Positions 8,050 through 17,981 are shown, counted from the first letter of the stretch. The stretch: 64,000 bases of DNA from Mycobacterium bourgelatii (GCF_010723575.1 NZ_BLKZ01000001.1:496001-560000), one strand, 5' to 3'. Notes: generated by a model not told the origin, from the letters alone. Numbers and translations are program-made.

Positions 8050-9737
8050 CCTCGATTTTTCGTCGAGGGTGATTTCGGTCGGACTTGGCGATGGGGTGCG
8101 TGGTGTCTGGGGTTTGTGTGGTTTAGGGCGTGTTGGGGTTGTCCCGTGTCGCCGGGTTGGCGGGCTTTCCCAGGGCCGGTGGTCTTTCGTGCTCGGTTGG
8201 TCAGCTGGGTTGTCGGTCAACCGAAGGCGGTGCGGATGTGTTGCCATGCGGTGGCGATGGCTGCGGCCCATCGCCAGGTGGCGTCGATGCGTAGTCGGGT
8301 TCGGCGGGCGCCGCGGGTGATGCGGGCTGCGACGTGCAGGACTCGGTAGCGGAAGGTAGCGATCTCGGCACGGGTCAGGCCGGGGTGGCCGGTGAATCCG
8401 ATGAGCTGGCACCAGGTGACCAGATCGGCTGCGGCCAAGACGATTTCCAGCCAGGCGGCGTTGGCGTCGAATGCCTGACACGGCAGGTTGCGCAGGCCGG
8501 TGGCTTTGAGTTCGCGGATGCGGTCTTCGACGCGGGCGTGTTGGCGGTGGCGTAGTTCCAGACCTGCCACCTGGCCGGCGACCACACCGGGCGGTGTGTC
8601 GGTGATGAACGCGGTGACCCGCATCCCGTCGGCGTCGGTGAACCGCAACTGCGCACCCGGATGGGGCCTTTCCTTGCGCAGGATCAGCCGGGTCCCCGCC
8701 GCCACGATGACAGGTTGACCAGGTTGGTGGCCTCGGCGACCCAGGCGCCCTCGCGGATACCACCGTCGGTGTCGATCGCCGGATACCAGCACTGCCCGAT
8801 GTTGAGAGTGTCCACAGCGTCCTGCACCCGCCAATCCACGGGTAGCCGAAGGAGAACCCCGCGCGGCGCGGCAGGCGTCGGCGAAGTCGTGGGTGGCCCC
8901 GGCGGTGTCGCAGCGCACCAGCACCGCCGGCTTGTCGGGGTCGTCGCGATGATCGGGGTCCGGCCGCCATCGCGCCGGCAGGCCGGCCAGTGCCTGCGCT
9001 AGGACACTGACGTGGTCAGCTGCGGTGTTGGAGCCCGCGCCACCGGGGCGCAGTAGGCCGGCCAGCGCTTCCCCGCCGGCGATCTCGGGGCGGTCCACGA
9101 AGGCCAGCAGCGGGTGGTGACCGTAGGTCTTTTTCCAGGTCGCCCCTGCCTTCTCCTTGTTATCGGAATGATCGAGGACCAGGGTGGCGTCGATGTCGAT
9201 GTGCAACCAGCCACCCGGTGCGGGGGCGGCGCCGGCGGCCCAGGCCGCTGCGCGGGCCGCAGCCCGGGCGGCACGCACCCGCGGTAGGTGCGAAGCATCG
9301 ATGCGCTCATCGATTAGCCGCCACATCGTGGTCGTGGAGGCTTTGGCACCCAGGACATGCTCACGGTCGCCGCACAGTTGTCCGACCGCGTCGATGCAGT
9401 CCGCCCCATCGGCGACCGCGGCAGCCAGATCAGCGAACACCTCCCGGGCGCATACACCCACGGGCCCCGGTAGGTATCTGCCAACGCGGCGGTGACCTGC
9501 GCCGATAACCCGCTGCGGTCCGCGAGCTCACGCACCATGGCCATCCCGGCATGCGACACGACACCATAACCGTCGGCGGAAACTTTCACCCGCGACCCGA
9601 CCGCGATATTCTTCACCTGCGAGGTGCCTTCCCGCTGGAACGACTGAACCCGTAGAGAAGTCCAATTATTCCTTGCAGGACAGGCACTTTCGCATATCTA
9701 CACCCCGAAACTCACAACGTTTCACGAAAAATCCGGG
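8050..9737 (-). mobile_element. IS1380-like insertion sequence, copy 1
   Basis: The element is 1688 bp with its transposase on the minus strand. The termini are CCTCGATTTTTCG at the left and, read inward, CCCGGATTTTTCGTG at the right, sharing the core GATTTTTCGT. It is flanked by a perfect 4-bp duplication CTCA (8046-8049 and 9738-9741). The left 800 bp look identical to the copy at 23317-25005. The element splits an NTF2-like gene. Ends beginning CC and a 4-bp duplication fit the IS1380 family, as does the transposase. Confidence 0.93.
8217..9616 (-). pseudogene. IS1380-family transposase, copy 1, frameshifted
   Basis: Translation would start at the GTG at 9616 (VKNIAVGSRVKVSADG) and end at 8217. 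The frame is broken near 9445: this copy reads CTCCCGGG where copy 2 reads CTCCCCGGG, one base fewer. A later stretch of about 55 residues around 8700-8870 is out of frame before the correct frame returns at AAGTRLILRKERP. The first catalytic region, IDIDATLVLDHSDN, is intact, and the C-terminus matches the other copies. As written, it encodes no complete transposase. Confidence 0.85.
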
Positions 9738-10211
9738 CTCAGGCGACTGTTGGACCACACCATCGGTGAGCGGACTCGGGACCTTGATCTCGTGATGTCG
9801 ACGCTGAGCCCCGACCCGCGCTACACCGCCTGGGGAGCACCCCCGGATCTGAGCCCGGTCGGACGGCAAGCGGTCCGGGACTTCTACGAAACGACGATCG
9901 TCGAAGGCGGCCTGTGGTGCCTCGAGATGGAGATGGACCGGATCGTCGTCGATGACGACACCATTGTCACCGAAGGCTTTATCCGTTCGATCTACCACGG
10001 CACCGACGCGGCGCGGCGGGGCTTTCCGGTTGACGATCAGGAGGGGTTCTACCTGGTCACGCTGCGCATGCTGGTCGTCTGGCCGTTCGATGCAGACGGC
10101 TTCATTCTCGGCGAGGAAACCTACAACGCCGTGGCGACACCTGACTTCATCAAGAAGGTCGACATCTCGGAGGTACCGCCGGACTTCCGCGACTTCGTCG
10201 GCGCTCGCTGA
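9738..10211 (+). pseudogene. 3' part of the split NTF2-like gene
   Basis: From the second CTCA copy at 9738 the frame continues RRLLDHTIGERTRDL and reaches TGA at 10209-10211, about 155 residues. With the 5' part it makes a 186-residue nuclear-transport-factor-2/SnoaL-type protein: a helical start, the conical half-barrel strands EGFIRSIYHGTD and GFYLVTLRMLVVWPF, and a late GEETYNAVATPDF segment. Such domains occur in hydratases, isomerases and binding proteins. A TTG at 9750 could start a shortened 153-residue protein, but no ribosome-binding site supports it. Confidence 0.8.
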
Positions 10212-10227
10212 GGTCTGGCGACGCGCT

Positions 10228-10256
10228 GGTTGCTTAGCGCAACAGGATTCGGGTAC
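10228..10256 (+). promoter_or_regulatory. SigF-like promoter of katE
   Basis: GGTTGC (10228-10233) and GGGTAC (10251-10256) are separated by 17 bp. This resembles the mycobacterial SigF consensus, GGTTT with 15-17 bp then GGGTA. It lies about 40 bp before the katE start, which has an AGGAG ribosome-binding site. General-stress control of this catalase is inferred. Confidence 0.5.
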
Positions 10257-10297
10257 TCGGGCGTCCGTAGCCAACGAAGAAACCCAGGAGTACCCTC

Positions 10298-12409
10298 ATG
10301 CCTCCACGCCGCCAGCGCGACCAAGGCGCGCCCAGGCCCGCCAGCCCTACCGGAAACACCAACGGCGAGGCCGGCAGCCTCGATGCGCGTGCCCAGTCGG
10401 GGCGGTACCTGACCACCGCACAGGGCGTGCGATTGCCCGACACCGACCACTCGTTGAAGGCCGGTAATCGTGGCCCCTCGCTTCTCGAAGACTTCCATCT
10501 TCGCGAGAAGATCACGCACTTCGACCATGAGCGCATCCCCGAGCGCGTCGTCCACGCACGGGGGGCGGCCGCACACGGCATCTTCGAGTCCTACGGCACG
10601 GCTGCGTCGGTGACCAAGGCCGGATTCCTGGCGCGAAAGGGTAAGAAAACCGAGGTATTCTGCCGCTTTTCGACCGTGTTGGGATCACGCGGATCGGCCG
10701 ACACGGTGCGTGACACCCGGGGTTTTGCGGTCAAGTTCTACACCGACGAAGGCAATTTCGACCTGGTCGGCAACAACATGCCGGTGTTCTTCATTCAGGA
10801 CGGCATCAAGTTTCCTGACGTAGTCCACGCCGCCAAGCCGCATCCCGACCGAGAGATTCCGCAGGCGCAATCCGCCCATGACACCTTCTGGGACTTCGTG
10901 TCATTGCACACCGAAGCCACTCACCACGTGTTCTGGAACATGAGCGACCGTGGCATCCCCCGCTCGTACCGGACCATGGAGGGCTTCGGGGTTCACACGT
11001 TCCGTCTGGTGGACAAGAAGGGCAAGACCACGCTGGCCAAATTCCATTGGAAGCCGGTCGCCGGTGTGCACTCCCAGGTCTGGGAAGAAGCGCAGATCAC
11101 CGCCGGCTGCGATCCCGACTTCCACCGCCGCGACATGGCCGACAGCATCGAGGCTGGCGCCTTCTTCGAGTACGAACTGGGCATCCAGGTGATGCCGGAC
11201 GACGGAACGCACACCTTCGAGGGAATAGACCTGCTCGACCCGACCAAGATCGTGCCCGAAGAACTGTGCCCGGTGAAGCTGATCGGAAAGCTGACGCTCA
11301 ACCGCAATCCCACCAACTTCTTCGCCGAAACCGAGCAGGTTGCCTTCCACACCGGCCACCTGGTGCCGGGCATCGAACCGACCAACGACCCGCTGATGCA
11401 GGCGCGGCTCTTCTCCTACCTGGATACGCAGCTCACCAGATTGGGCGGGCCCAATTTCACGCAGTTGCCCATCAACCGGCCGCACTGCCCGGTCAACGAC
11501 ATGTTCCGGGACGGCATGCACCAGACCGCAATTCACACCGGCCAGGCGCCATACCTGAAGAATTCCATCGACAACGGTGAGCCGCTGGTCGCCGCTGCCG
11601 ACGAGGGCGGGTATGTGCACACCCCGCGTCAGGTCGAGGGACCCGCCATCCGGGAAAATCCGTCGTCGTTCGAGGACCACTTCACCCAGGCGGCCATGTT
11701 CTACCGCAGCCTCACCGAGGTCGAAAAGGCGCACATCGTCGAGGCGTTCACGTTCGAACTCGGCAAATGCTACGAGCAGGCGATCAAAGAGCGCGAACTC
11801 CAGGTACTGGCCAATGTCGACGCCGACCTGTGCAAGCAGGTGGCCATCGGCCTGGGTCTGCCCGCACCCAAGGGCAAGCCGCCCAAGGATGTTCTGCTGT
11901 CACCGGCACTGTCGCAGGTGGTGGAAACCCCCGGCCCGATCGATGGGCGCAAGATCGGCATCATCGCCGGCCCGGATTCCGATCTGGCCGGGGTCAACAA
12001 GTTGATCGACGCTGTGTTGGGCCTTAACGCCACGCCGTTGGTGACGGCCCCCATCGGCGGAGTGCTGAAAGCCGGACGCCGCAGTGTGATCATCGAGCGG
12101 ACCCTGCTGACCGCGAGGTCCGTCGAGTTCGACGCGGTGGTCGTGGCCGCCGGAACCAAGCCGACGGCTGACCTCAAGCTGGTTGTGTTGCTGCAGGAGG
12201 CATTTCGCCACTGCAAGCCGATCGCCGCGTGGGGCGACGGTACCGCGGCGCTCACCGCCGCCGGCATCGAGTTGGACGCGCCGGGTGTGCTCGTGGCCGC
12301 CAAAGCGGACAAGAAATTCGTCACCGCCCTGGCGAGCGCCGTTGGGTTGCATCGGGTTTGGGAGCGGGCCATCGACGTGATGGCTTCGGAGGTCGCACCG
12401 GCTCGCTAA
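10298..12409 (+). CDS. katE: Large-subunit monofunctional catalase (HPII type)
   Basis: The 703-residue protein is a clade-2 catalase that decomposes hydrogen peroxide. The essential distal His is in RVVHARGAAAHG, the distal Asn region in DLVGNNMPVFFIQD, and the proximal haem Tyr in ARLFSYLDTQLTRLG. The C-terminal 150 residues, from RKIGIIAGPDSD, are the flavodoxin/DJ-1-like domain that separates large-subunit from small-subunit catalases. The length is close to E. coli HPII (753). The N-terminal 40 residues are polar and disordered, with no signal peptide. It converges on an acyl-CoA synthetase gene with 20 bp between stops and is preceded by a SigF-like promoter. Confidence 0.97.
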   Translation: MPPRRQRDQGAPRPASPTGNTNGEAGSLDARAQSGRYLTTAQGVRLPDTDHSLKAGNRGPSLLEDFHLREKITHFDHERIPERVVHARGAAAHGIFESYGTAASVTKAGFLARKGKKTEVFCRFSTVLGSRGSADTVRDTRGFAVKFYTDEGNFDLVGNNMPVFFIQDGIKFPDVVHAAKPHPDREIPQAQSAHDTFWDFVSLHTEATHHVFWNMSDRGIPRSYRTMEGFGVHTFRLVDKKGKTTLAKFHWKPVAGVHSQVWEEAQITAGCDPDFHRRDMADSIEAGAFFEYELGIQVMPDDGTHTFEGIDLLDPTKIVPEELCPVKLIGKLTLNRNPTNFFAETEQVAFHTGHLVPGIEPTNDPLMQARLFSYLDTQLTRLGGPNFTQLPINRPHCPVNDMFRDGMHQTAIHTGQAPYLKNSIDNGEPLVAAADEGGYVHTPRQVEGPAIRENPSSFEDHFTQAAMFYRSLTEVEKAHIVEAFTFELGKCYEQAIKERELQVLANVDADLCKQVAIGLGLPAPKGKPPKDVLLSPALSQVVETPGPIDGRKIGIIAGPDSDLAGVNKLIDAVLGLNATPLVTAPIGGVLKAGRRSVIIERTLLTARSVEFDAVVVAAGTKPTADLKLVVLLQEAFRHCKPIAAWGDGTAALTAAGIELDAPGVLVAAKADKKFVTALASAVGLHRVWERAIDVMASEVAPAR

Positions 12410-12429
12410 CCCAAGCCGGTGCTACCCAA

Positions 12430-13998
12430 CTACACGGTCGCGCGGTCGCGGCCTTCCCAATAGGGCTTGCGCAATTCCTTCTTGAGGATCTTCCCGGTCG
12501 GGTTGCGCGGCAGCGCGTCGGTGATGTCGATCGACTTCGGGCATTTGTAGGCCGCCAGGCGCTCACGGGTGAAGGCGATGAGCTCCTCCTCGGTGGCCTC
12601 GCCTTCCAGTGCGACGACGGCCTTCACCACCTCGCCCCACTTTGGGTGGGGCACCCCGATGACGGCGACCTCGGTGACTGCCGGGTGTTCGGCAAGCGCC
12701 CGCTCAACCTCGATCGAGTAGATGTTCTCCCCGCCCGAGATGATCATGTCCTTGAGTCGGTCCTCGACGAAGATGTAGCCACCGTCGTCGACGCGGCCGA
12801 TGTCGCCGGTGCGGAACCACCCGTCTTCGGTGATCGCCTCGGCCGTCGCCTCGGGTTTGTTGTGGTACCCCTTCATCAATTGCGGTGAGCGGAACCACAA
12901 TTCGCCCTGCTCGCCGGGTGCCACGTCCTTGAGCGTGTACGGATCGACAACCCGCACTTCCGCGTTGGGCACCACCGTGCCCGCACTTGTCAGCCGCTCC
13001 GGGTGGTCCTCGGCGCGGTGTGCCTCGGGGAGCAGTTGACTGATGGCGCCGCAGAGTTCGGTCAGGCCGTACACCTGCAAAAATTCGGTTTCCGGCCAAG
13101 CCTTCAGGGCCGAGCGCAGCAGCGGCAGCGGCATCGGCGACGCACCGTAGGCATACGTTTTCAGCGCGCTGAACAACTTCACCGCGTCTTCACCCGAGTC
13201 CAACACTTTCGCGAGCACCGCTGGGACCAAGAATGTTCTGTTGGCGCCCTTCAGGATCGCGCCGGCAAGCGTCATCCCATCGACGTCACGGGTCATCACG
13301 CTCGGTACGCCGTTGTGGATACCGATCTGTGCGTACGACGAGCCGCCGACATGGAACAGCGGCATCGACACCATGTTCTTGTCGCCCGGTTGGACATTGA
13401 AGCCCTGGCCGGCGTTGACCGTGTGCGCGATCAGGTTGGCCTGCGTCAGCATGACGCCCTTGGGGTGGCCGGTGGTGCCGGACGAATACATGATGATGCA
13501 CACGTCGTCGGGTTCGACGCTGGGCGAACGGCCGACGGGTGTCGACTTGGCCAACAGAGCCTCATACTCGTCGCCCTCGGCGCCGTCGGGCGTCACCTCG
13601 ATGACGTGCTCGACATTGGTGAGCGAGTCGCGGATCTTCTCGATGTTCGGCTTGAGCTCCGAACCGACGACGAGCACCTTGGCGCCCGAGTCGTTGAGCA
13701 CGTAGTCGAGTTCGTTGGCAGCCAGACGGAAGTTGATGATTGCGTTGGCGGCACCCAGCGACGCGGCCGCGAACGTCAGCTCGACACACGCCGGATGATT
13801 CTTGTCCAGGAATGCCACGGCATCGCCGCGCTTGATACCGAGTTCGGTCAACGCACCGGCCAGTCGGCGCACCCTGTCGTGCCACTGTGCCCAGGTCCAA
13901 TTGCGGTCAAGGTAGTCGACCGCCTCGTTATCGGGCGTGGTGGCAGCCCAGTGGGCCAGACGGTCGTCGAGAAAGCGAGGTTCAGCGAGGTCAGGCAT
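12430..13998 (-). CDS. Acyl-CoA synthetase (FadD family)
   Basis: The 522-residue ANL-superfamily enzyme is expected to activate a carboxylic acid to its CoA thioester through an acyl-AMP. The phosphate loop is YSSGTTGHPKGVML, the adenine-binding block YGLTELCGA, the hinge GWFRTGDIGRVDDGGYI followed by EDRLKDMI, and the C-terminal catalytic Lys PRNPTGKILKKELR. The start at 13998 (MPDLAEPRFLDDRL) was chosen because longer in-frame starts overlap the upstream SDR gene. It follows that gene by 40 bp, so the two form an operon. The substrate is unknown. Confidence 0.92.
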   Translation of the reverse strand: MPDLAEPRFLDDRLAHWAATTPDNEAVDYLDRNWTWAQWHDRVRRLAGALTELGIKRGDAVAFLDKNHPACVELTFAAASLGAANAIINFRLAANELDYVLNDSGAKVLVVGSELKPNIEKIRDSLTNVEHVIEVTPDGAEGDEYEALLAKSTPVGRSPSVEPDDVCIIMYSSGTTGHPKGVMLTQANLIAHTVNAGQGFNVQPGDKNMVSMPLFHVGGSSYAQIGIHNGVPSVMTRDVDGMTLAGAILKGANRTFLVPAVLAKVLDSGEDAVKLFSALKTYAYGASPMPLPLLRSALKAWPETEFLQVYGLTELCGAISQLLPEAHRAEDHPERLTSAGTVVPNAEVRVVDPYTLKDVAPGEQGELWFRSPQLMKGYHNKPEATAEAITEDGWFRTGDIGRVDDGGYIFVEDRLKDMIISGGENIYSIEVERALAEHPAVTEVAVIGVPHPKWGEVVKAVVALEGEATEEELIAFTRERLAAYKCPKSIDITDALPRNPTGKILKKELRKPYWEGRDRATV

Positions 13999-14038
13999 GC
14001 CGCTAGCCTTCCATGTCCGACGCGTGTCGACCAGTGCC

Positions 14039-14842
14039 TCAGTGGATTCGGGCGCTGCCGCCAAGGCCGATCTCGAGGACGCTGCCGGTGATGACCCCGG
14101 GATCGGTGACCAGATACACCACCCCACGACTGACGTCCTCGGGTTGCAGCCAGGGCTGCGGTATCGGGTTGGCCTTCATCATCCGACGCACCAAATCGTC
14201 GGGTACGTCGTCACCTCCAGCGGGCTGCACCATCGGCGTTTGCGTGGTGGTTGGGCACACGACGTTGACGGTGACGCCTTCCTTGGCGACTTCCAGGGCG
14301 ACGGACTTGGCCAGTCCGATGATCCCCCATTTGGTGGCGTTGTACGCGGCGAGATCCGGGATGCCCATGCGGCCGCCCATGGACGAGGTGACGACGATCC
14401 GGCCGAACTGCTGGCGCCGCATCACCGGTATGGCCGCCCGCAGGGTGTGAAAAACGCCGGTCAGGTTCGTGTCGAGAAGCTGTCGCCACATCTCGTCGCT
14501 GACTTCGTGCAGGGGCCCGGTGCTGACGATGCCGGCGTTGGCCACCAGGATGTCGAGGCTGCCCAGATCGGTCACGGTTTGCTGGACGGCGGCGTCAACC
14601 TGCGCCGAGTCACGCACGTCAACGGATATCGGCAAGCAGCGCCGGCCGAGTTCTTCGACGAGCTTCGCCGTCTCATGCAGGTCGTCCTCGGTGGCCAGCG
14701 GGTAGGTGAGGCCCGCCATGGGGCCGGGCGCGTCGGCCGCAACGATGTCGGCACCCTCCGCGGCCAGCGCCAACGCGTGTGCGCGCCCCTGCCCGCGGGC
14801 TCCGCCAGTGATTAACGCAACCCGTCCATCCAAGGCACCCAT
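14039..14842 (-). CDS. Mycofactocin-type SDR family oxidoreductase
   Basis: The 267-residue short-chain dehydrogenase has the nucleotide motif TGGARGQGRAHALALA, VANAGIVSTG, and the active-site Ser and Tyr-x-x-x-Lys in SSMGGRMG and YNATKWG. An insertion after strand 2 (YPLATEDDLHETAKLVEELG) is typical of mycofactocin-coupled SDRs, which keep a non-exchangeable NAD reoxidised by mycofactocin. The probable reaction is alcohol-carbonyl interconversion. It is the first gene of a two-gene operon with the acyl-CoA synthetase. Confidence 0.88.
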   Translation of the reverse strand: MGALDGRVALITGGARGQGRAHALALAAEGADIVAADAPGPMAGLTYPLATEDDLHETAKLVEELGRRCLPISVDVRDSAQVDAAVQQTVTDLGSLDILVANAGIVSTGPLHEVSDEMWRQLLDTNLTGVFHTLRAAIPVMRRQQFGRIVVTSSMGGRMGIPDLAAYNATKWGIIGLAKSVALEVAKEGVTVNVVCPTTTQTPMVQPAGGDDVPDDLVRRMMKANPIPQPWLQPEDVSRGVVYLVTDPGVITGSVLEIGLGGSARIH

Positions 14843-14933
14843 GGACGGTCACGTTAGCAGCCTCGGCTGCTGGGCCTTCCGGCTTGCCCCCACCTGCGAA
14901 AATAGCTGCGGTAAACGGCTTTTGACGCAAGTG

Positions 14934-15155
14934 CTAGGGGCGACGAGGAGGCGCCTGTCTGGGGATGCAGGCACCTCGCACGCATCCCAGGACGCCGCGA
15001 GGTGGCGCCGGAGCCGCTTGCTGCGGCAACTGGGGAGTCTCTTCCTCGTACGGCTGGCCAGGAGGCGTCGGGTTGGCCTGCGCGGCCGGTACGTTTGCCA
15101 CCGTCACCGCGGCCGCTGCCGTCATGGCCGCGATCAGCATCTTGAGGCCGAGCAC
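14934..15155 (-). CDS. Small secreted proline-rich protein
   Basis: The 73-residue protein has a clear signal peptide (KMLIAAMTAAAAVTV, cleavage probably after AQA at about residue 27). The mature part is about 45 residues, rich in Pro and Gln (PQLPQQAAPAPP), with a Cys pair in GCVRGACIP that could form a disulphide. The start is the GTG at 15155 or the ATG at 15140. Small exported proteins of this type are common in mycobacteria; no function is assignable. Confidence 0.6.
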   Translation of the reverse strand: MLGLKMLIAAMTAAAAVTVANVPAAQANPTPPGQPYEEETPQLPQQAAPAPPRGVLGCVRGACIPRQAPPRRP

Positions 15156-15331
15156 CAGTACCGCCTCCTCGACGCCCTTGTCGTGAGCTAGATCACATCC
15201 TAGACCGAAGAGGAACGCGAAAGCTACTACCAGACCCGCCGCTCACCAGTGAGAACGTTTGTATCGGACACGGTGCAACGGTCAAAGGGTTCGACGCGCC
15301 GTGAAACCATCTCCCGCTACGCGGGCGGTGA

Positions 15332-16705
15332 TCACGTCCACGGACCTGGGTAGTGACCGTCCTGGTCTTTCACCAGGACGATTTGCTGGCACTCGCCCTT
15401 CGCGGGCTCTGCCGTCTCGCCTTGGCATACCAGCGTCCAGTCGGAAACCCGTCCGAAGGGTCGCACCGCCCAGGACGTTACGACCGGCGTGGTGTCCGGC
15501 AGCACGATCGTCGAGTACTTGCCGCCCTCGCTGGTCAGGTAGAGGTGCCCAGCGAAATGCGCCACCTTGGTGATAGCCAATTGCTTGGCTTCGTCGCGAT
15601 TCATCTGGAAATCCCAATGCTGCGTGCGCAGATTCCACACCCCGAAGCCAAAATCGGATGTTCCGGAATTGTGGCCGTCGATGAATAGCTGTCCGTCAAC
15701 CAATGTCGCCGTCAAACCCCCGCCGGAAATCCGATCGGCATCGCCGAACCTGATTATCGACCTGGAGTTGAGGTCGTAGAACACGGTGGAGATCACCGGG
15801 GGATTTGACCCGTCCCGGCGGGTGATCTTGACCAGTCGGTCGGGCCCGTCGGACAGTTCCTCGTCAACGGTCCAGATGTCGTTGTCCTGATGAATCGCGT
15901 CGCCCGACGGCAGTCGCAATTCCGCGCCGGCTGTCCGCCCTTCGGTGTTGCGCTGGAAGGAAATGACGTCTTGCCAGGCGTGCCCGGCCTGCGGGTCGTC
16001 CCACACGGATGCCAAGTCGGTATTGGAAAGGACAATGGTCCTTGGCGGTTTCAGCGGTTTCGCGCTGTGCCCGGGGGCGGCGTCGGCGAAGCCATTCGTC
16101 CACAGCACGCCGGATGCCGTTCCGGCGAAACCCCAGTTTTTGGGTGCCGCCAGTCTGACGTCGGGGTTCGGCGGTTGGAGTTCCTTGGTCACCAGCGGCT
16201 GGGTCGAGTTGAGATCAAACACGTACGCGATCGTCTTGGTGACGTCCGGTTGCGCCTGGGTGAGCGTGGTGACCAGATACGCCACCTTGGTGTTGTCAGC
16301 GGTGCCGGTCAGCGCGCACGCGGCGCCGGTGATTTGGACGCCGGCGGGAGCCACGGGCACCGCCGGTGACACCAATTCGCCCGACTTGGTGTCGAATACT
16401 TTGGGGCGAATTGTGTCGAGTGCCGAGCCGCCGAGTGTGAATCGCCCGGGACACCCGTAATAGACGGTTTCGCCGTAGACCTTCCAATCTTTTGCCAGTG
16501 GATTGGTCCTGGTAGCCGTCGGGGTCACCGGCACAACGGGGGCCGGGGCTGCTTTAGATGGCGAATTCGCCGACGAATTCGGGGCGGCCGCAGGTGGCGC
16601 CACCGTCGACGAACATGCGGCAATGCCCAAGGACGCGGCCGTCGCCAGCGTTGCGACTCCGCATCGGGACGCAGATCTTCCCTTAGCCCCCGTGTTCAGA
16701 CCCAT
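15332..16705 (-). CDS. Exported lipoprotein of unknown function
   Basis: The 457-residue protein has an N-terminal signal peptide ending in the lipobox LGIAAC (Cys near residue 32), so it is probably a membrane-anchored lipoprotein. A low-complexity Ala/Pro/Ser/Thr linker (APPAAAPNSSANSPSKAAPA) follows. The rest is beta-rich with several aromatic-Asp repeats, suggesting a propeller-like fold; that is only an impression. It is divergent from the fadE operon, about 100 bp apart. No enzymatic motif was recognised. Confidence 0.8.
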   Translation of the reverse strand: MGLNTGAKGRSASRCGVATLATAASLGIAACSSTVAPPAAAPNSSANSPSKAAPAPVVPVTPTATRTNPLAKDWKVYGETVYYGCPGRFTLGGSALDTIRPKVFDTKSGELVSPAVPVAPAGVQITGAACALTGTADNTKVAYLVTTLTQAQPDVTKTIAYVFDLNSTQPLVTKELQPPNPDVRLAAPKNWGFAGTASGVLWTNGFADAAPGHSAKPLKPPRTIVLSNTDLASVWDDPQAGHAWQDVISFQRNTEGRTAGAELRLPSGDAIHQDNDIWTVDEELSDGPDRLVKITRRDGSNPPVISTVFYDLNSRSIIRFGDADRISGGGLTATLVDGQLFIDGHNSGTSDFGFGVWNLRTQHWDFQMNRDEAKQLAITKVAHFAGHLYLTSEGGKYSTIVLPDTTPVVTSWAVRPFGRVSDWTLVCQGETAEPAKGECQQIVLVKDQDGHYPGPWT

Positions 16706-16775
16706 CAGCGATTCCCCCCGCTATGTTCTGTGAATATTGAGCCTAGAGGCGGTAGGTGGTTAGCGCGAATCGAGC

Positions 16776-16787
16776 GGTCAGCTGACC
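16776..16787. promoter_or_regulatory. Palindrome before the fadE operon
   Basis: GGTCAGCTGACC is a perfect 12-bp palindrome 15 bp before the first acyl-CoA dehydrogenase start. It lies in the divergent region shared with the lipoprotein gene. It could be an operator for a TetR- or GntR-type regulator. No match to the KstR motif was seen here. Confidence 0.35.
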
Positions 16788-16802
16788 TGCAAAGGGGCAG
16801 GT

Positions 16803-17981
16803 ATGGACTTTGAACTCGACACCGGGCAGCGGGAGTGGCTGTCGGAGGTGCGGGAGTTTCTTCGACAGAATGTGACCCCTGCGCTCAAGGCTGAGATCGC
16901 CGCGCACGGTCTCGAGTACCCGGACGGCGAGGTGTCGGCGTTCCGGCGCAAGATCGGGGAGCGTGGCTGGTTCGGTCTGAACTGGCCGACCGAATACGGC
17001 GGCTTGGGGCTGACGGCCATGCATCAGCACCTGCTGATGAGCGAGTTCGACTATGCCGGTGTGCCTGGCCCCGATCTCACCGTGACGTCGGTGGCGCCGA
17101 TGATCATGCGCCACGGCACCGAGCAGAACAAGAGGGAGTTCCTGCCGCCCATCGCCAGGGGCGAATTGGTTTGCGCGGTGGGCTATTCGGAGCCCAACGC
17201 GGGTACCGACCTGGCCAGCTTGCGTACCCGTGCCGTGCGTGACGGCGACGAGTGGGTGATCAACGGATCCAAAATCTGGAACAGCGGCGCTCAGCGCTGC
17301 ACGCACGAATGGCTTTGCGTGCGCACCGATCCCGAGGCGCGTCGGCACCGGGGGATCTCGGTGATCATGGTCCCGATCGACAGTCCCGGCATCGAGATCC
17401 GGCCCCTCTACGCGTGGTCCGGGTATCGGACCAACGAAACCTTTTTCAACGACGTCCGAGTGCCCGTCACCAATTTGATCGGCGAGGTCAACAAGGGCTG
17501 GACCTATATCACCGGAGCTCTCGATCTGGAGCGCGGCGCGCTGACCAATGCCGGCGACCTGCGTCGGGCGCTCAACGATCTGGTTGCATTGGCGTCGGTG
17601 CCGTTGCGCGACGGCACCGTGCCGGGTGCTGATCCGGTGTTTCGCCGGCGCCTGGCGCAGGCCGACGCGGACGTCGAAGTCGCGACGTTGATGGGCTATG
17701 AGGCCGCTTCTCTGCTTGACGGCGGAAGCATCCCGTCCGTTGAGGTCAGTGTCGAGAAGATTTTCACCAGCGAGTTGCGCCAACGCATCGCCGATCTGGC
17801 GATCGATCTGCTCGGCCCGGACGGGTTGCTCGCTCACCACGCCCGGGGTGCGCCGTTCGACGGATTCTTCGAGCGGCTCTATCGGGTGTCGCCGTTGATG
17901 CGCTTCGGTGGCGGCACCAACGAGGTGCTGCGGGATGTGATCGCGCAGCGCGGTCACGGTATGCCTTCCTACGGGCGGTGA
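16803..17981 (+). CDS. Acyl-CoA dehydrogenase, first subunit
   Basis: This 392-residue acyl-CoA dehydrogenase has the flavin-binding block VGYSEPNAGTDLASL, the ADP-side motif WINGSKIWNSGA-like (INGSKIWNSGAQ), and the C-terminal GGGTNEVLRDVIAQRGHG. It would introduce an alpha-beta double bond into an acyl-CoA, reducing FAD. The gene is followed after 7 bp by a second, shorter dehydrogenase. This is the arrangement of alpha2beta2 enzymes such as ChsE1-ChsE2 in cholesterol side-chain degradation. It is the first gene of a seven-gene operon ending at 23251. Which subunit carries the catalytic base cannot be fixed by eye. Confidence 0.93.
   Translation: MDFELDTGQREWLSEVREFLRQNVTPALKAEIAAHGLEYPDGEVSAFRRKIGERGWFGLNWPTEYGGLGLTAMHQHLLMSEFDYAGVPGPDLTVTSVAPMIMRHGTEQNKREFLPPIARGELVCAVGYSEPNAGTDLASLRTRAVRDGDEWVINGSKIWNSGAQRCTHEWLCVRTDPEARRHRGISVIMVPIDSPGIEIRPLYAWSGYRTNETFFNDVRVPVTNLIGEVNKGWTYITGALDLERGALTNAGDLRRALNDLVALASVPLRDGTVPGADPVFRRRLAQADADVEVATLMGYEAASLLDGGSIPSVEVSVEKIFTSELRQRIADLAIDLLGPDGLLAHHARGAPFDGFFERLYRVSPLMRFGGGTNEVLRDVIAQRGHGMPSYGR

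Noticed and set aside
8217..9461. 414-residue frame of IS copy 1 as a functional transposase
   Set aside because: It lacks the N-terminal 50 residues and has about 55 central residues out of frame.
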